Positions 9,436 to 18,116 of a stretch of DNA of 64,000 nucleotides are shown here, one piece after another. The notes under the pieces were generated by a model. That model searched no databases. It saw only the letters and a list, made by a program, of their open reading frames with translations, and was not told the origin of the DNA. The position numbers and the translations under genes are program-made. Positions within the stretch are counted from its first letter, which is position 1. Every line of letters begins with the position of its first letter. Source of the stretch: DMER64 sp964554535 (lineage in GTDB: Bacteria > Bacteroidota > Bacteroidia > Bacteroidales > UBA932); the NCBI GenBank assembly GCA_964554535.1, contig CAZKPB010000003.1:52562-116561 (forward strand), given 5' to 3'.

Positions 9436-12400
9436 TTGTTTCCTTATTAGTTTGTTTTATGGGAAGCGTCACCGTAAACAGAGTATATTCCCCCTTCACG
9501 GACGCCACCTCTATGGTCCCTCCGTGTGACTGAATCACATCCTTTGTCAGGTACAGGCCAATGCCCGCCGCCTCGGCCGTGGGCTTGGTGGTGAAATAGG
9601 GATCAAAAAGTACGGGAAGGATGGTGGCCTCTATGCCCGGTCCGTTGTCATACACCGTCAAGGCCACCTTGTCATCCGGAACGCGTTTGATTTCCAGACG
9701 CAACTCGGGGCTGTAGGATGTCCGTTCCGCCTTCTTTACCAACGCGTAGAACGAATTGAGCACCATTCCGTTAACCGCCTTAGACAACATATCGTTAAGG
9801 GCATCTATCACTAAGGATTCCTCCTGACAGAGCACCTGTGTCTGGATACCGTACTGCTGTACCTGCGCTGCATACTGTTTGGTGTAGACATCCACGCAAA
9901 TACGGCACATTTCCACAAGGTCCAGCTTGGTGAACACGTGTTTGCGCTCGCGCAGCATCTCTTCCATGGTCTTGAGGATGCGGCTCACACTCTGCCCGTG
10001 TTGTGAAATTTTCTGCAGGTTGGTGTGCATCATATCAAACAAATCCATAGAGTCATCGTACGTGTCTTCCTTCATATGCTCCTTGACTCCCTCAATGTTT
10101 TCTTTGATTTCTTTGGCAAAACCGGCCGTCAACAGCGAGAAGTTGTTGATATAGTTGATGGGGTTGAGTATGCGGTCCACCAGCCCTTTGGTGAGTTTGC
10201 CCACCATAGCCATTTTTTCCTGGCGCACCAAGTCGCTCTGAGCTTTTTCCAACTGTTCCAAGGTGGATTCCAGGGCCTCGGATTTACTGCGGATTTCATC
10301 GCGCTGCTTGCGTACCTCGCTGGTGCGTTCCGTCACCACGGCCTCCAGTCGTTCTTTTTCCTTGATAACCTTGTACGTACGCCACTTGAAAAACAAGTAC
10401 ATAAGCAGGCTCCACAGCAGCACGTATATCACCATACTGTACCACTTCAAAAAGACAGGCTTTTCTATGCTGAATGACAAGGTTTTGGGTTCACTCTCCC
10501 GTCCAAAAGCGTCCCGTGCTTTCACCTGCAGCGTATACTTGCGCCACGGCAGGCGGCGGTATTCACAGTTGGGTACCGCACTCCAGTCGCTCCATTGCGT
10601 ATCATACGGGCTCAGCAAATAGGCATATTCAATACCCTGATAAGAGTCGGTTGTGACGGCTCCAAAAGAGACACTAATCCCGCGCAGACGAGACTGCAGT
10701 CTGGGCTGCAGCGGTACCACCTCCCGCTCCATAAGAGAGCGGTCACTAAAATAACCGTTCCAGATAACCGAGTCCTGCGTGCGCAACGACCGGAAATAAA
10801 CTTGCGGAGTATGCGCAAACGCCGGGTCTTCCAAATCAAAACAGGCTTTAATGACTCCAAAGCTTCCCGCCAGCCAGAGGGCCTTGTCATCCGGATAAAT
10901 CAAACGGACGGAGTAGGAAAACAGCGGTGCCAGTTTTTGAGACAGAACCTCGTCTACACAGCCGTCGTCGGCAAAAGCCATCACACGCTGCCCGTCTCCC
11001 CGGGTTACATAAAAGATATCATCGGCCTGCTCTATCAGACCGGGCCACCAGGCTTCCCCCATCCGGGGTGTACTATGCAGCAACGAGTCGGTTTCAAAAC
11101 GACCGGCCTTGGGCTGGTATTTAAGGATACCTCCCCTGCCCAGCGCATACACGCTTCCACGGGTGACAAACAATTTGTTTCCCTGGGCGTAGGTAAGTCC
11201 ATCCTGTACCCCAATGGCGGTCAGGACACCGGTTTGCGCACCGTAACGGAACAATTCTCCGAATACGTTTTCCATCCAGTAGTCATCCTCCACACGCTCC
11301 ATGCGGCTTACCTGCGCAATATCCGACATTTTCTCTTTACGGTAGGGGCTCAGGCCCGACACCCGGTACAGTCCGTCCACCTCGGCCACTATATACTGAC
11401 TGTCGGCGAGTTGGGCCATGCTCATAGAGAAAGCGTCCGACAGGCGCCGGGCCTGCGCACCCTCAATGCAGAACAGGCCGGCGGCTGACAGGGCCAGCAA
11501 CTGCTGCCGGCTGTCCACGTATAAGTTCCAGCAGGACAGGTTGACCTCAGGTATGGGAAGGAAAATACCCTGTGAGGCGTCCAAATAATACAAACCCTGG
11601 TATGTGCCCGCATACAGCGTGCCTTTGTGGTTTTGCAGGCAGAGCACCTCTCCGGCAAGACCTTCGCGGTAGGTGTAGCGAGAAAAGAAAGAAGGCATAT
11701 TCACCGCCGCCACACCCTGCGCCGTTGCGCACCAGAGTGTGCCGCAACCGTCTGTGGCCAGTGCATTGACCACGTTGTTGCAAAAACCGGAAGATTCACT
11801 CACGTGGGTAAGGATTGCGTACCGGGCATCCATATGATACAGCCCGTCGGTCAAAGAGGCCACGGCCACCGAACCGTCCGGCAGGGCCGTAAGGTCCGAA
11901 ACCGCCACCGACGTGAACAACGGGGCATTGCCCGGAGCGGACAAATGTCCATCCTCGAATACTTTCAGCCCCTTTTCCGTGCCCACAAGTACTACACCCG
12001 ATTCCAATGAACAGGTACAAGTCACGCGCACCGACCCGCCCCACGCGGCGGAGTGGTCTTGTTGCAATCCGGCATCCGAGTAGCGGTACACGGTATTATC
12101 CTCTGTCTGGACATAGAGGTCGGAGGAAAGGAAAAAAGCCGAGCGGACGGTACTTTCCGGCACTTCCACCGTACTGAGCAGCGAATCACGCACCACATAG
12201 GCCAACCGCTGTTCTCCCACAAACACAAATCCGTCCCCGCGGGGTACTATTTTCAGAATCTCTCCCGTGCGGAGCGTACTGTCCGCCACACCGCCCCTGA
12301 GTTTTCCGTAAGCCAGCCCCCCCTGCGGGGTCACCTGCAGCACACCCATAGTATTGTAGCCTCCCACATATACGCCGCCCTTTCCGTCCGAAAGCAGTGC

Positions 12401-12643
12401 GGAAATCCGAGAAATATCGGGAGTCATATACACTTGCCAGCGGGAGTTGTCGTAATGCAACACTCCCTGAAAATTGGCAAAAAACACATTGCCCTGCGCA
12501 TCGCAGACCACGTCAAAATTTCGTTCTTGCGCCCGGTAGTCTTCGGCCCCGAAATTTGTGAAGAACGGACTTCCGGATTCTACGGCATATCCTGCAGTCC
12601 ACGCCCCCAACACCATTGACACTATAAAAAGGATTTTACGCAT
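9428..12643 (-). CDS. periplasmic two-component propeller sensor with histidine-kinase module lacking the phospho-acceptor His
   Basis: I chose ATG at 12643 because it begins a clean signal peptide (MRKILFIVSMVLGAWTAGYA) and lies 5 nt after the previous gene; upstream in-frame codons look spurious. The 1071-residue product has a long periplasmic region of repeated beta-propeller (Reg_prop) blades, a Y_Y_Y domain (with YAYLLSPYDTQWSDWS), one transmembrane helix (around FLKWYSMVIYVLLWSLLMYL), a coiled coil and a kinase module. This matches the periplasmic half of Bacteroidetes hybrid two-component sensors, but there is no fused receiver or AraC domain. The H-box reads GKLTKGLVDRILNPINYI: aligned to the next gene's GELSAGIAHEIQNP, the phospho-acceptor His is Asp (GAC at 10175-10177, residue 823) and the following Glu is Arg. 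ATP-binding motifs look intact (NGMVLNSFYAL, DNGPGI, GIGLYLTKDVI). Confidence 0.93.
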   Translation of the reverse strand: MRKILFIVSMVLGAWTAGYAVESGSPFFTNFGAEDYRAQERNFDVVCDAQGNVFFANFQGVLHYDNSRWQVYMTPDISRISALLSDGKGGVYVGGYNTMGVLQVTPQGGLAYGKLRGGVADSTLRTGEILKIVPRGDGFVFVGEQRLAYVVRDSLLSTVEVPESTVRSAFFLSSDLYVQTEDNTVYRYSDAGLQQDHSAAWGGSVRVTCTCSLESGVVLVGTEKGLKVFEDGHLSAPGNAPLFTSVAVSDLTALPDGSVAVASLTDGLYHMDARYAILTHVSESSGFCNNVVNALATDGCGTLWCATAQGVAAVNMPSFFSRYTYREGLAGEVLCLQNHKGTLYAGTYQGLYYLDASQGIFLPIPEVNLSCWNLYVDSRQQLLALSAAGLFCIEGAQARRLSDAFSMSMAQLADSQYIVAEVDGLYRVSGLSPYRKEKMSDIAQVSRMERVEDDYWMENVFGELFRYGAQTGVLTAIGVQDGLTYAQGNKLFVTRGSVYALGRGGILKYQPKAGRFETDSLLHSTPRMGEAWWPGLIEQADDIFYVTRGDGQRVMAFADDGCVDEVLSQKLAPLFSYSVRLIYPDDKALWLAGSFGVIKACFDLEDPAFAHTPQVYFRSLRTQDSVIWNGYFSDRSLMEREVVPLQPRLQSRLRGISVSFGAVTTDSYQGIEYAYLLSPYDTQWSDWSAVPNCEYRRLPWRKYTLQVKARDAFGRESEPKTLSFSIEKPVFLKWYSMVIYVLLWSLLMYLFFKWRTYKVIKEKERLEAVVTERTSEVRKQRDEIRSKSEALESTLEQLEKAQSDLVRQEKMAMVGKLTKGLVDRILNPINYINNFSLLTAGFAKEIKENIEGVKEHMKEDTYDDSMDLFDMMHTNLQKISQHGQSVSRILKTMEEMLRERKHVFTKLDLVEMCRICVDVYTKQYAAQVQQYGIQTQVLCQEESLVIDALNDMLSKAVNGMVLNSFYALVKKAERTSYSPELRLEIKRVPDDKVALTVYDNGPGIEATILPVLFDPYFTTKPTAEAAGIGLYLTKDVIQSHGGTIEVASVKGEYTLFTVTLPIKQTNKETNE

Positions 12644-12648
12644 AGCCG

Positions 12649-14259
12649 CTATTTTTTGAACGTTCGGTAAGGAGCCACTTCCCCCACATAATAATCCCAC
12701 TCGGCCTGTGTAAACTCACGGGTAAGTTGCCGTTCAACGGCGCGGGCCATCACATAAGGCGACGTAGGCACCTTGTAGAGCGTGCGCGAGGCACCCCCCG
12801 CCAGTACCGCATTGCCGTTGTCCACCGGCACGGCCGAGTAAATCCACGAGGGAGACTGTTGCACCACCAGCGATTCGGCCGCCGGGTCGGAAAGGTTCCA
12901 GTAGCGGAGCGACCCGTCGCTGGAGGCTGTGACCAGTCCCGTGCCGCTCCAGACAATGGCGTTTACCGATGACAGGTGACCCGGCAGCCGTGTGGTGCGG
13001 CCGGCGCGGTATTCCACAAGCACCGTACCGTCAGAAAAGCCGCAGGCCAGGTCTCCGGAAGGATTGTATCGGGCCGAAGTGAGATATTCCGTGGCGCTTG
13101 TCTTTTCCGCAGTACGCACAAGAGTGCCGTCATACCCCATTTCCAGTCTGTCTCCCAGCGCCGTGCCCGCCACTATCCGGGACTCGTCAAACAAAACCGC
13201 CGTCAGCGGACTTTCTGACTTATACAGACAATCAAACGACCAGTACGTATTTTTTTTCGGACCTTCCCCAATGCGTTCCATACAGTGGTCCAGTCGATAA
13301 CATCCGTCACGGGAAGCAAGATACAGCGTTCCGTTCCATAAAGCGGCTCCAATCACCTGAGTTACGGAAGTGGGAAAAACCTGAACCGTTGCCGACTCCC
13401 GCCCCTCCACGCACACGGCTCTCCCGTCATAGGTAAACGCCAGCACGCCCTTTCCCAGAGGCAACAGCACCAGTTGACGAAAATCATATTGCGGGTCGGA
13501 CACCAGCGCACGGAAGGAAGCCTGTTCCCCATTGTCGGGCACCGTCCAGTAAAACAGTTCCCCGTCCTGACTGGCCGAGTAAAACGCCAAAGCTCCGTCT
13601 GCAGGGGAATCCACCACCAAGTCACGGATGTAGCCCGAATGTCCGGTATAGCTCCCGGTGGAACCGCTCACCTGATTCAACGCATTGAACACGGCTCCTT
13701 GATATACGTCCCCGTTGTTTTCCAGTGTAAACCTCCAGCCGCTGAAGGTCAGCAACGCCGCCAGCGCTTGATTGCCGGTCTTGGCCAGTGTGGCCCCTTG
13801 TGAAGACAGGGACCTCCCCAGCGCCAGACGGGCCAGTGTGTCCGTCTTCATCTGCGCCTCCACGGCTTCCACCCGCCGACGGTCTGCCAGTTCTTTCTGC
13901 TCTTCCATCTGCACAAAGGCTTCCTCGGCCTGTGACCTGGCCAGGTTGGCGTTCCGGGTTTCCTGTTGGGCTATCAGCGTCTGGCGTGAAGCTATCTGAC
14001 TTTGAAGCACGGCCTCCCGGCGCTGGATGTCGGATATGGTTTTCTGCTGATAGGCAATTTCTTCCAGCTGCTCGCTGGTACGACGCACCACGGTAGCCTC
14101 TTTGCTTTTTTCTGACAATACTTCCATGGAACCTTGCGCCTGCTCCCATCTATCGTTTGCCGTACGCAACAGATGACGCTGATACACAATTATCGCCAAG
14201 CAGGCAACCAGGCACAGCAGGCTGCAAGAGAAAAGCAGGCAAAGTTTTTTTTTGGGCAT
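12649..14259 (-). CDS. membrane-anchored coiled-coil protein with WD40-like propeller
   Basis: This is the first gene of the synthetase operon. I prefer ATG at 14259 (MPKKKLCLLFSC), which gives a short basic N-terminus followed by one hydrophobic helix. The alternative is GTG at 14286. After the helix comes a long alpha-helical, Glu/Gln/Arg-rich coiled coil (about residues 40-150), then a beta-propeller with WD40-like repeats such as GHSGYIRDLVVD and GHLSSVNAIVWSG...ASSDGSLRYWN. The 536-residue protein ends in basic FKK, 5 nt before the sensor gene. The layout suggests an inner-membrane anchored scaffold or signal-relay protein, but I do not recognise a named family with a known function. Membrane topology is uncertain: the hydrophobic helix may be an uncleaved signal anchor with the propeller outside. 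Confidence 0.85.
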   Translation of the reverse strand: MPKKKLCLLFSCSLLCLVACLAIIVYQRHLLRTANDRWEQAQGSMEVLSEKSKEATVVRRTSEQLEEIAYQQKTISDIQRREAVLQSQIASRQTLIAQQETRNANLARSQAEEAFVQMEEQKELADRRRVEAVEAQMKTDTLARLALGRSLSSQGATLAKTGNQALAALLTFSGWRFTLENNGDVYQGAVFNALNQVSGSTGSYTGHSGYIRDLVVDSPADGALAFYSASQDGELFYWTVPDNGEQASFRALVSDPQYDFRQLVLLPLGKGVLAFTYDGRAVCVEGRESATVQVFPTSVTQVIGAALWNGTLYLASRDGCYRLDHCMERIGEGPKKNTYWSFDCLYKSESPLTAVLFDESRIVAGTALGDRLEMGYDGTLVRTAEKTSATEYLTSARYNPSGDLACGFSDGTVLVEYRAGRTTRLPGHLSSVNAIVWSGTGLVTASSDGSLRYWNLSDPAAESLVVQQSPSWIYSAVPVDNGNAVLAGGASRTLYKVPTSPYVMARAVERQLTREFTQAEWDYYVGEVAPYRTFKK

Positions 14260-14326
14260 AGGCGACAAGTCAAATAGTACGCACACACAAATCCTTGTAA
14301 AATTAGGGAAAAATCTTGAAAAACCT

Positions 14327-14334
14327 TATTTTTG
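14327..14334 (+). promoter_or_regulatory. minus-7 element TATTTTTG of the YidE-like gene
   Basis: TATTTTTG matches the Bacteroidetes minus-7 consensus TAnnTTTG. It ends only 6 nt before the ATG at 14341, predicting a transcript that starts at or within a few bases of the start codon. I see no convincing minus-33 TTTG at the usual distance. Confidence 0.5.
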
Positions 14335-14340
14335 TCCTCC

Positions 14341-15993
14341 ATGGAATGGCTAATAAATCTGTTTACCGGCACTGGAGTGGCTCACTCCATTATGTTGCTG
14401 GCTATTACCATTGCGGCCGGCACTTTTTTGGGAAAAATAAAAGTGGCCGGCATCTCACTGGGTATCACCTGGATACTATTTACAGGCATTGCCCTGAGCC
14501 ACTTCGGGATGCGTATCACGCCCCAGGTGCTTGATTTTGCCAAGGAGTTCGGATTGATACTCTTTGTCTATTCCATTGGGCTTCAGGTGGGTCCGGGTTT
14601 CTTTTCCTCGTTCCGCAAAGGCGGGTTGCGGCTCAATCTGATGGCGTTATCCATAGTCCTTCTGGGAGCAGTTACCGCCTACCTCATACACTATGTGAGC
14701 CAAACCCCGCTGTCCACTATGGTGGGGGTGATGTCGGGCGCCATTACCAATACCCCCAGTCTGGGAGCCGCCCAGCAGTCTTTCAGCGAAATCACAGGGG
14801 CGGACGCTTCACAACTTACCACAGGTTATGCCGTAGCCTATCCCTTTGGCGTATTGACCATCATCTTCACCACACTAATCCTGCGCGGCCTTTGCCGCAC
14901 CCACAACAACAAGCATACCGCCGGGAGCGCCTCGGCCGCAAGTCCCATGGCGCGGGTTTCCATTCAAGTACTTCACGGACAAATCAACGGACATACCCTC
15001 GGAGACCTGCACCGACTTAACCCGGCTCCCTTTGTGGTCTCTCATATTACGAGACACGACGGGACCGTCACCCTGGCCACCCACCACTCGGTGATTCACG
15101 TAGGGGACATATTGCGCGTGGTCACTCCTCAGGAAAATGTGGAAGCGCTAGAACGTCTGGTGGGCAACTGCGTGGAAACCACCGATCAGGAATGGGAAGC
15201 ACCTTCCGCCAATCTGGTTTCGCGCCAGCTGGTGATCACTCAGCGGCAAATCAACGGAAAAACCATAGGGCAGTTGCATATCCGCTCGCTTTACGGAGTA
15301 AACGTGACCCGCGTATACCGATCGGGCTTCGAGCTGGTGCCCTCGGCCAGACTCGCCCTGCAAATGGGGGACAGACTGACCGTGGTGGGCAGTGAAAGTG
15401 CCATCAACAAACTGGGGACCCATCTGGGAAATTCGCTTAAACGGCTTGACATTCCCAACCTCATTCCCATCTTCCTGGGAATTTTTCTGGGCGTGGTGCT
15501 GGGCTCCATCCCTATTTCATTTCCGGGGCTGCCCCAGCCCGTCAAACTGGGACTGGCCGGAGGTCCGCTCATTGTGGCCATCCTGCTGGCTCGTTACGGC
15601 CCCTACTACCGTATGGTCACTTTCACCACCACCAGCGCCAGCATGATGCTGCGCGAGGTGGGCATATCGCTTTTTTTGGCCGCGGTGGGTATCGGTGCCG
15701 GAGAAGGATTTATTGCCACCATTGCCAATGGAGGGTATTGGTGGATTCTGTACAGCGTGCTCATTGCTGCCGTGCCGTTGTTGATTGTGGGCTGCGTGGC
15801 ACTGTTTGGATATAAAATGCCTTTCAACAGTGTGGCCGGAATGATGGCCGGAAGTACCACGGACCCGCCGGCGCTGGCCTATGCCAACTCGCTCTCACCC
15901 GATGACAGTGCCTCGGTAGCGTATGCCACCGTGTATCCGTTAACCATGTTTTTGCGTGTGCTGGTGGCGCAGGTTATGATTTTTTTATGTTGA
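14341..15993 (+). CDS. YidE/AspT-type transporter with two TrkA_C domains
   Basis: The protein has 550 residues when started at ATG 14341 (MEWLINLFTGTG). An in-frame TTG nine bases upstream lies inside the promoter element and is rejected. Architecture is the duplicated AspT/YidE/YbjL membrane domain: hydrophobic segments at about 1-180 (with VYSIGLQVGPGFF and SGAITNTPSLGAAQQ), two cytosolic TrkA_C/RCK_C domains (about 200-370), and a second membrane half (about 375-550, with AGSTTDPPALAYANS). Members of this family include the aspartate:alanine exchanger AspT, but most, such as YidE, have no proven substrate. The gene is divergent from the synthetase operon and overlaps the convergent cold-shock gene by 20 bp at its 3' end. 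Confidence 0.9.
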   Translation: MEWLINLFTGTGVAHSIMLLAITIAAGTFLGKIKVAGISLGITWILFTGIALSHFGMRITPQVLDFAKEFGLILFVYSIGLQVGPGFFSSFRKGGLRLNLMALSIVLLGAVTAYLIHYVSQTPLSTMVGVMSGAITNTPSLGAAQQSFSEITGADASQLTTGYAVAYPFGVLTIIFTTLILRGLCRTHNNKHTAGSASAASPMARVSIQVLHGQINGHTLGDLHRLNPAPFVVSHITRHDGTVTLATHHSVIHVGDILRVVTPQENVEALERLVGNCVETTDQEWEAPSANLVSRQLVITQRQINGKTIGQLHIRSLYGVNVTRVYRSGFELVPSARLALQMGDRLTVVGSESAINKLGTHLGNSLKRLDIPNLIPIFLGIFLGVVLGSIPISFPGLPQPVKLGLAGGPLIVAILLARYGPYYRMVTFTTTSASMMLREVGISLFLAAVGIGAGEGFIATIANGGYWWILYSVLIAAVPLLIVGCVALFGYKMPFNSVAGMMAGSTTDPPALAYANSLSPDDSASVAYATVYPLTMFLRVLVAQVMIFLC

Positions 15994-16411
15994 CGGCGCA
16001 CATACCGCGCGTCCCGCGTTCCAGTTCAAACGTGACTTTGTCGTTGGCATCTACCGGGCACAGAAGGCGGCTGATGTGAAAAAAGTACTTTTCCGTACTG
16101 TTCAGGTCCTTGACGAAGCCATATCCTTTTGATTCGTTAAAAAATTCTACCCTTCCATTAAAAACGGTCTGTTGGGGTTCTTCTTCTTTTTTGGGAACGG
16201 CAATTTCTATGCTGTCCAGAGCCACTTCTTCCTTGACGCCCGTGTCCGGGGTGGAAGAGAGCATACCGTTGGCATCCACATAGGCTATCATATCTTCAAA
16301 AGAGGCCGTGCCATTGGCTTTGCGTTCTTCTTTGCGTTTTTGCTTTTCCAGCCGTTTCTGCTGTTTTTGTTTTTCAATGTCCCGTTTGTTGGAAAGGTTT
16401 GGTCTTGCCAT
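15974..16411 (-). CDS. cold-shock-domain protein with basic N-terminal extension
   Basis: The 145-residue protein starts with MARPNLSNKRDIEKQ and a strongly Lys/Arg/Gln-rich helical stretch (residues about 8-35). An acidic linker follows, then a C-terminal cold-shock domain (about 80-145) with GRVEFFNESKGYGFVKD and KYFFHISRL, the RNP1- and RNP2-like nucleic-acid-binding motifs. Classical CspA proteins are about 70 residues, so this is the extended form seen in Bacteroidetes. It probably binds single-stranded RNA or DNA. Its 3' end overlaps the convergent transporter gene. Confidence 0.9.
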   Translation of the reverse strand: MARPNLSNKRDIEKQKQQKRLEKQKRKEERKANGTASFEDMIAYVDANGMLSSTPDTGVKEEVALDSIEIAVPKKEEEPQQTVFNGRVEFFNESKGYGFVKDLNSTEKYFFHISRLLCPVDANDKVTFELERGTRGMCAVNIKKS

Positions 16412-16454
16412 TAATTGTATTTGTATTAGTTTTATTTGTTAAAATGTAAAATTA

Positions 16455-18116
16455 CTAAAAAAGATTGGATAATTTAACTACCAGCCAACTCTGCGGTTCG
16501 GACCGGCTCTGCATTTTGTCAAAGCTCACGCTGTAGGTTTCCGTCCCGCCTGACGGGGTGACGTACGTATAAACGTAATGCACCCGGCTGTTCTTTCGCC
16601 GCGGTGTGCCGCCATCCGGTGCTTTCCACTCACGGAAGCAGAGTCCCGGTTTTTTCTTTAGTGAAAAACCGTTGCGCACCCAGTAAAAACATACTTGGGG
16701 AAGGTACAAGGGAAAGTGAGCCTCGCAGAACGCGTACAGGTGCATATAGCGGCTTTCCTTGCTCAGCAGGGCCCGCGTAAGGGCGTGCGTCTGATAATAA
16801 TCTACAAAAGATTCCAGAAAATCCGGGTACTGCTCCACCGCCCGGCAGAACAGGTCTCTCTCCTGCGGGGGATTGTACCACTGGTCAATGATTTTAGACA
16901 ACACCATGGCCCGGTTCAACTGCGAATAGGAGCAGGCATCCGTTTCCAGCACGCGGTAAGGCGGTTGGGCCGAGTAACGCAATCCGTGCGCAGCGGCCCT
17001 ATCCCTGAACTCGGTTCCCGGCAGGCATTTGAGCCATTCCATTTGGATCTCGTCCACCCGCAGGGCCATTAATTGCAAGGTATCCTTGACCAGCCGGGAA
17101 TAGGTATAATGCGGCAAGCCAATAATCAGGTCGGTGTGTACGGCAAACCGTTTCAGTGCCAGCAGAAGTTCCAACCCCTGTAACGCCCCAGCCACCGTAC
17201 CTTTGCGGCCGCAAGCTTCCAGCACCGTGTCGTCCAGGCTCTGAATCCCGGCTTCCAGATGCAGCAGTCCGGACGGCTGGGCCGCCATCACCTCCAGTAC
17301 CTTATTACTCAAAAACGCCGGATGAATCTCCAGGTGAAAGTGCATTTTGTCTTTGTACGCTCCAAACAGTTCCAACAGGGCCGCCGCCCGGGCGGGATGC
17401 GCATTGAACGTCCGGTCCAGCACCCTAAGGTGCGTTACCCCGTGCTCCTGCAGGTTGTCCAGCCGCCTTTTGACGGCTTCTACCGGCAGGTTCTGTACCG
17501 CTTGCGGCCGCCCGCTGACACAAAAGGCACACGAGTTGAAACACCCGCGCGAAGTCTCCAACTGCACAAACGCCTTCCCGTAATCAAAAAAGGCCGAGTC
17601 CTCCGGAGGATTGAGCGCCTCAAAATGAGCGGTCTGCGCACAACCGTTGTCCCGGTATTCCCCGGTATGCGGATCAATATAACACAAGCCTGCCACCCGG
17701 TCATACCCATCCCCTGCCAGCAAGGCGCGCAACAGCGGGTTAATCTGCTCCTCTCCCTCGCCTCGGAACACAAATGACACAAACGGATGCGCATGCAAGT
17801 ACGCCACGTTGTCCCGTGGCGGTCCCAGAAACTCGGGACCTCCCAGCACAATGACCGTGTGCGGCAACAGCACTTTGATGTCTTCCAACAGGGAAAGCAG
17901 GTAGGCGTGGGTGAATAGCCAGGCCGTGGCCATTATAAAATCAGGCTGACGGTCCACCACCTGTTGTATGACCTCCTCCATCGGAGAGTTCGCCACCGCA
18001 TACACCCTCTCCCAATGCACCGGCAAAGAAGTGTCCGCCTGCGCGTGAAGGGCCGGAAGGCTCACATTTACGTGCTGGTAGGAAGCATTGACATCCAACC
18101 ACAATAAGTTGTTCAT
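16455..18116 (-). CDS. B12-binding domain radical SAM protein (DUF4080-like C-terminus)
   Basis: The 553-residue protein starts at ATG 18116, whose ATGA overlaps the stop of the preceding metallophosphoesterase gene; an earlier in-frame ATG (18128) lies inside that gene. The N-terminal third has the cobalamin-binding-like fold of this family (VIVLGGPEFLGPP, FVFRGEGE). The radical SAM domain follows with the 4Fe-4S cysteine motif RGCFNSCAFCVSG (CxxxCxxC). The C-terminal 170 residues match the DUF4080 region typical of Bacteroidetes and Clostridia homologues. Proteins of this type include methyltransferases and tRNA or tetrapyrrole modifiers; the substrate cannot be read from sequence. Overlap with the phosphoesterase gene suggests co-translation, but no shared pathway is known to me. 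Confidence 0.9.
   Translation of the reverse strand: MNNLLWLDVNASYQHVNVSLPALHAQADTSLPVHWERVYAVANSPMEEVIQQVVDRQPDFIMATAWLFTHAYLLSLLEDIKVLLPHTVIVLGGPEFLGPPRDNVAYLHAHPFVSFVFRGEGEEQINPLLRALLAGDGYDRVAGLCYIDPHTGEYRDNGCAQTAHFEALNPPEDSAFFDYGKAFVQLETSRGCFNSCAFCVSGRPQAVQNLPVEAVKRRLDNLQEHGVTHLRVLDRTFNAHPARAAALLELFGAYKDKMHFHLEIHPAFLSNKVLEVMAAQPSGLLHLEAGIQSLDDTVLEACGRKGTVAGALQGLELLLALKRFAVHTDLIIGLPHYTYSRLVKDTLQLMALRVDEIQMEWLKCLPGTEFRDRAAAHGLRYSAQPPYRVLETDACSYSQLNRAMVLSKIIDQWYNPPQERDLFCRAVEQYPDFLESFVDYYQTHALTRALLSKESRYMHLYAFCEAHFPLYLPQVCFYWVRNGFSLKKKPGLCFREWKAPDGGTPRRKNSRVHYVYTYVTPSGGTETYSVSFDKMQSRSEPQSWLVVKLSNLF

Noticed and set aside
14335..14340. TCCTCC before the YidE-like ATG as a ribosome-binding site
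   Set aside because: It is the complement of a Shine-Dalgarno sequence, not the sequence itself, and lies where the transcript probably starts.
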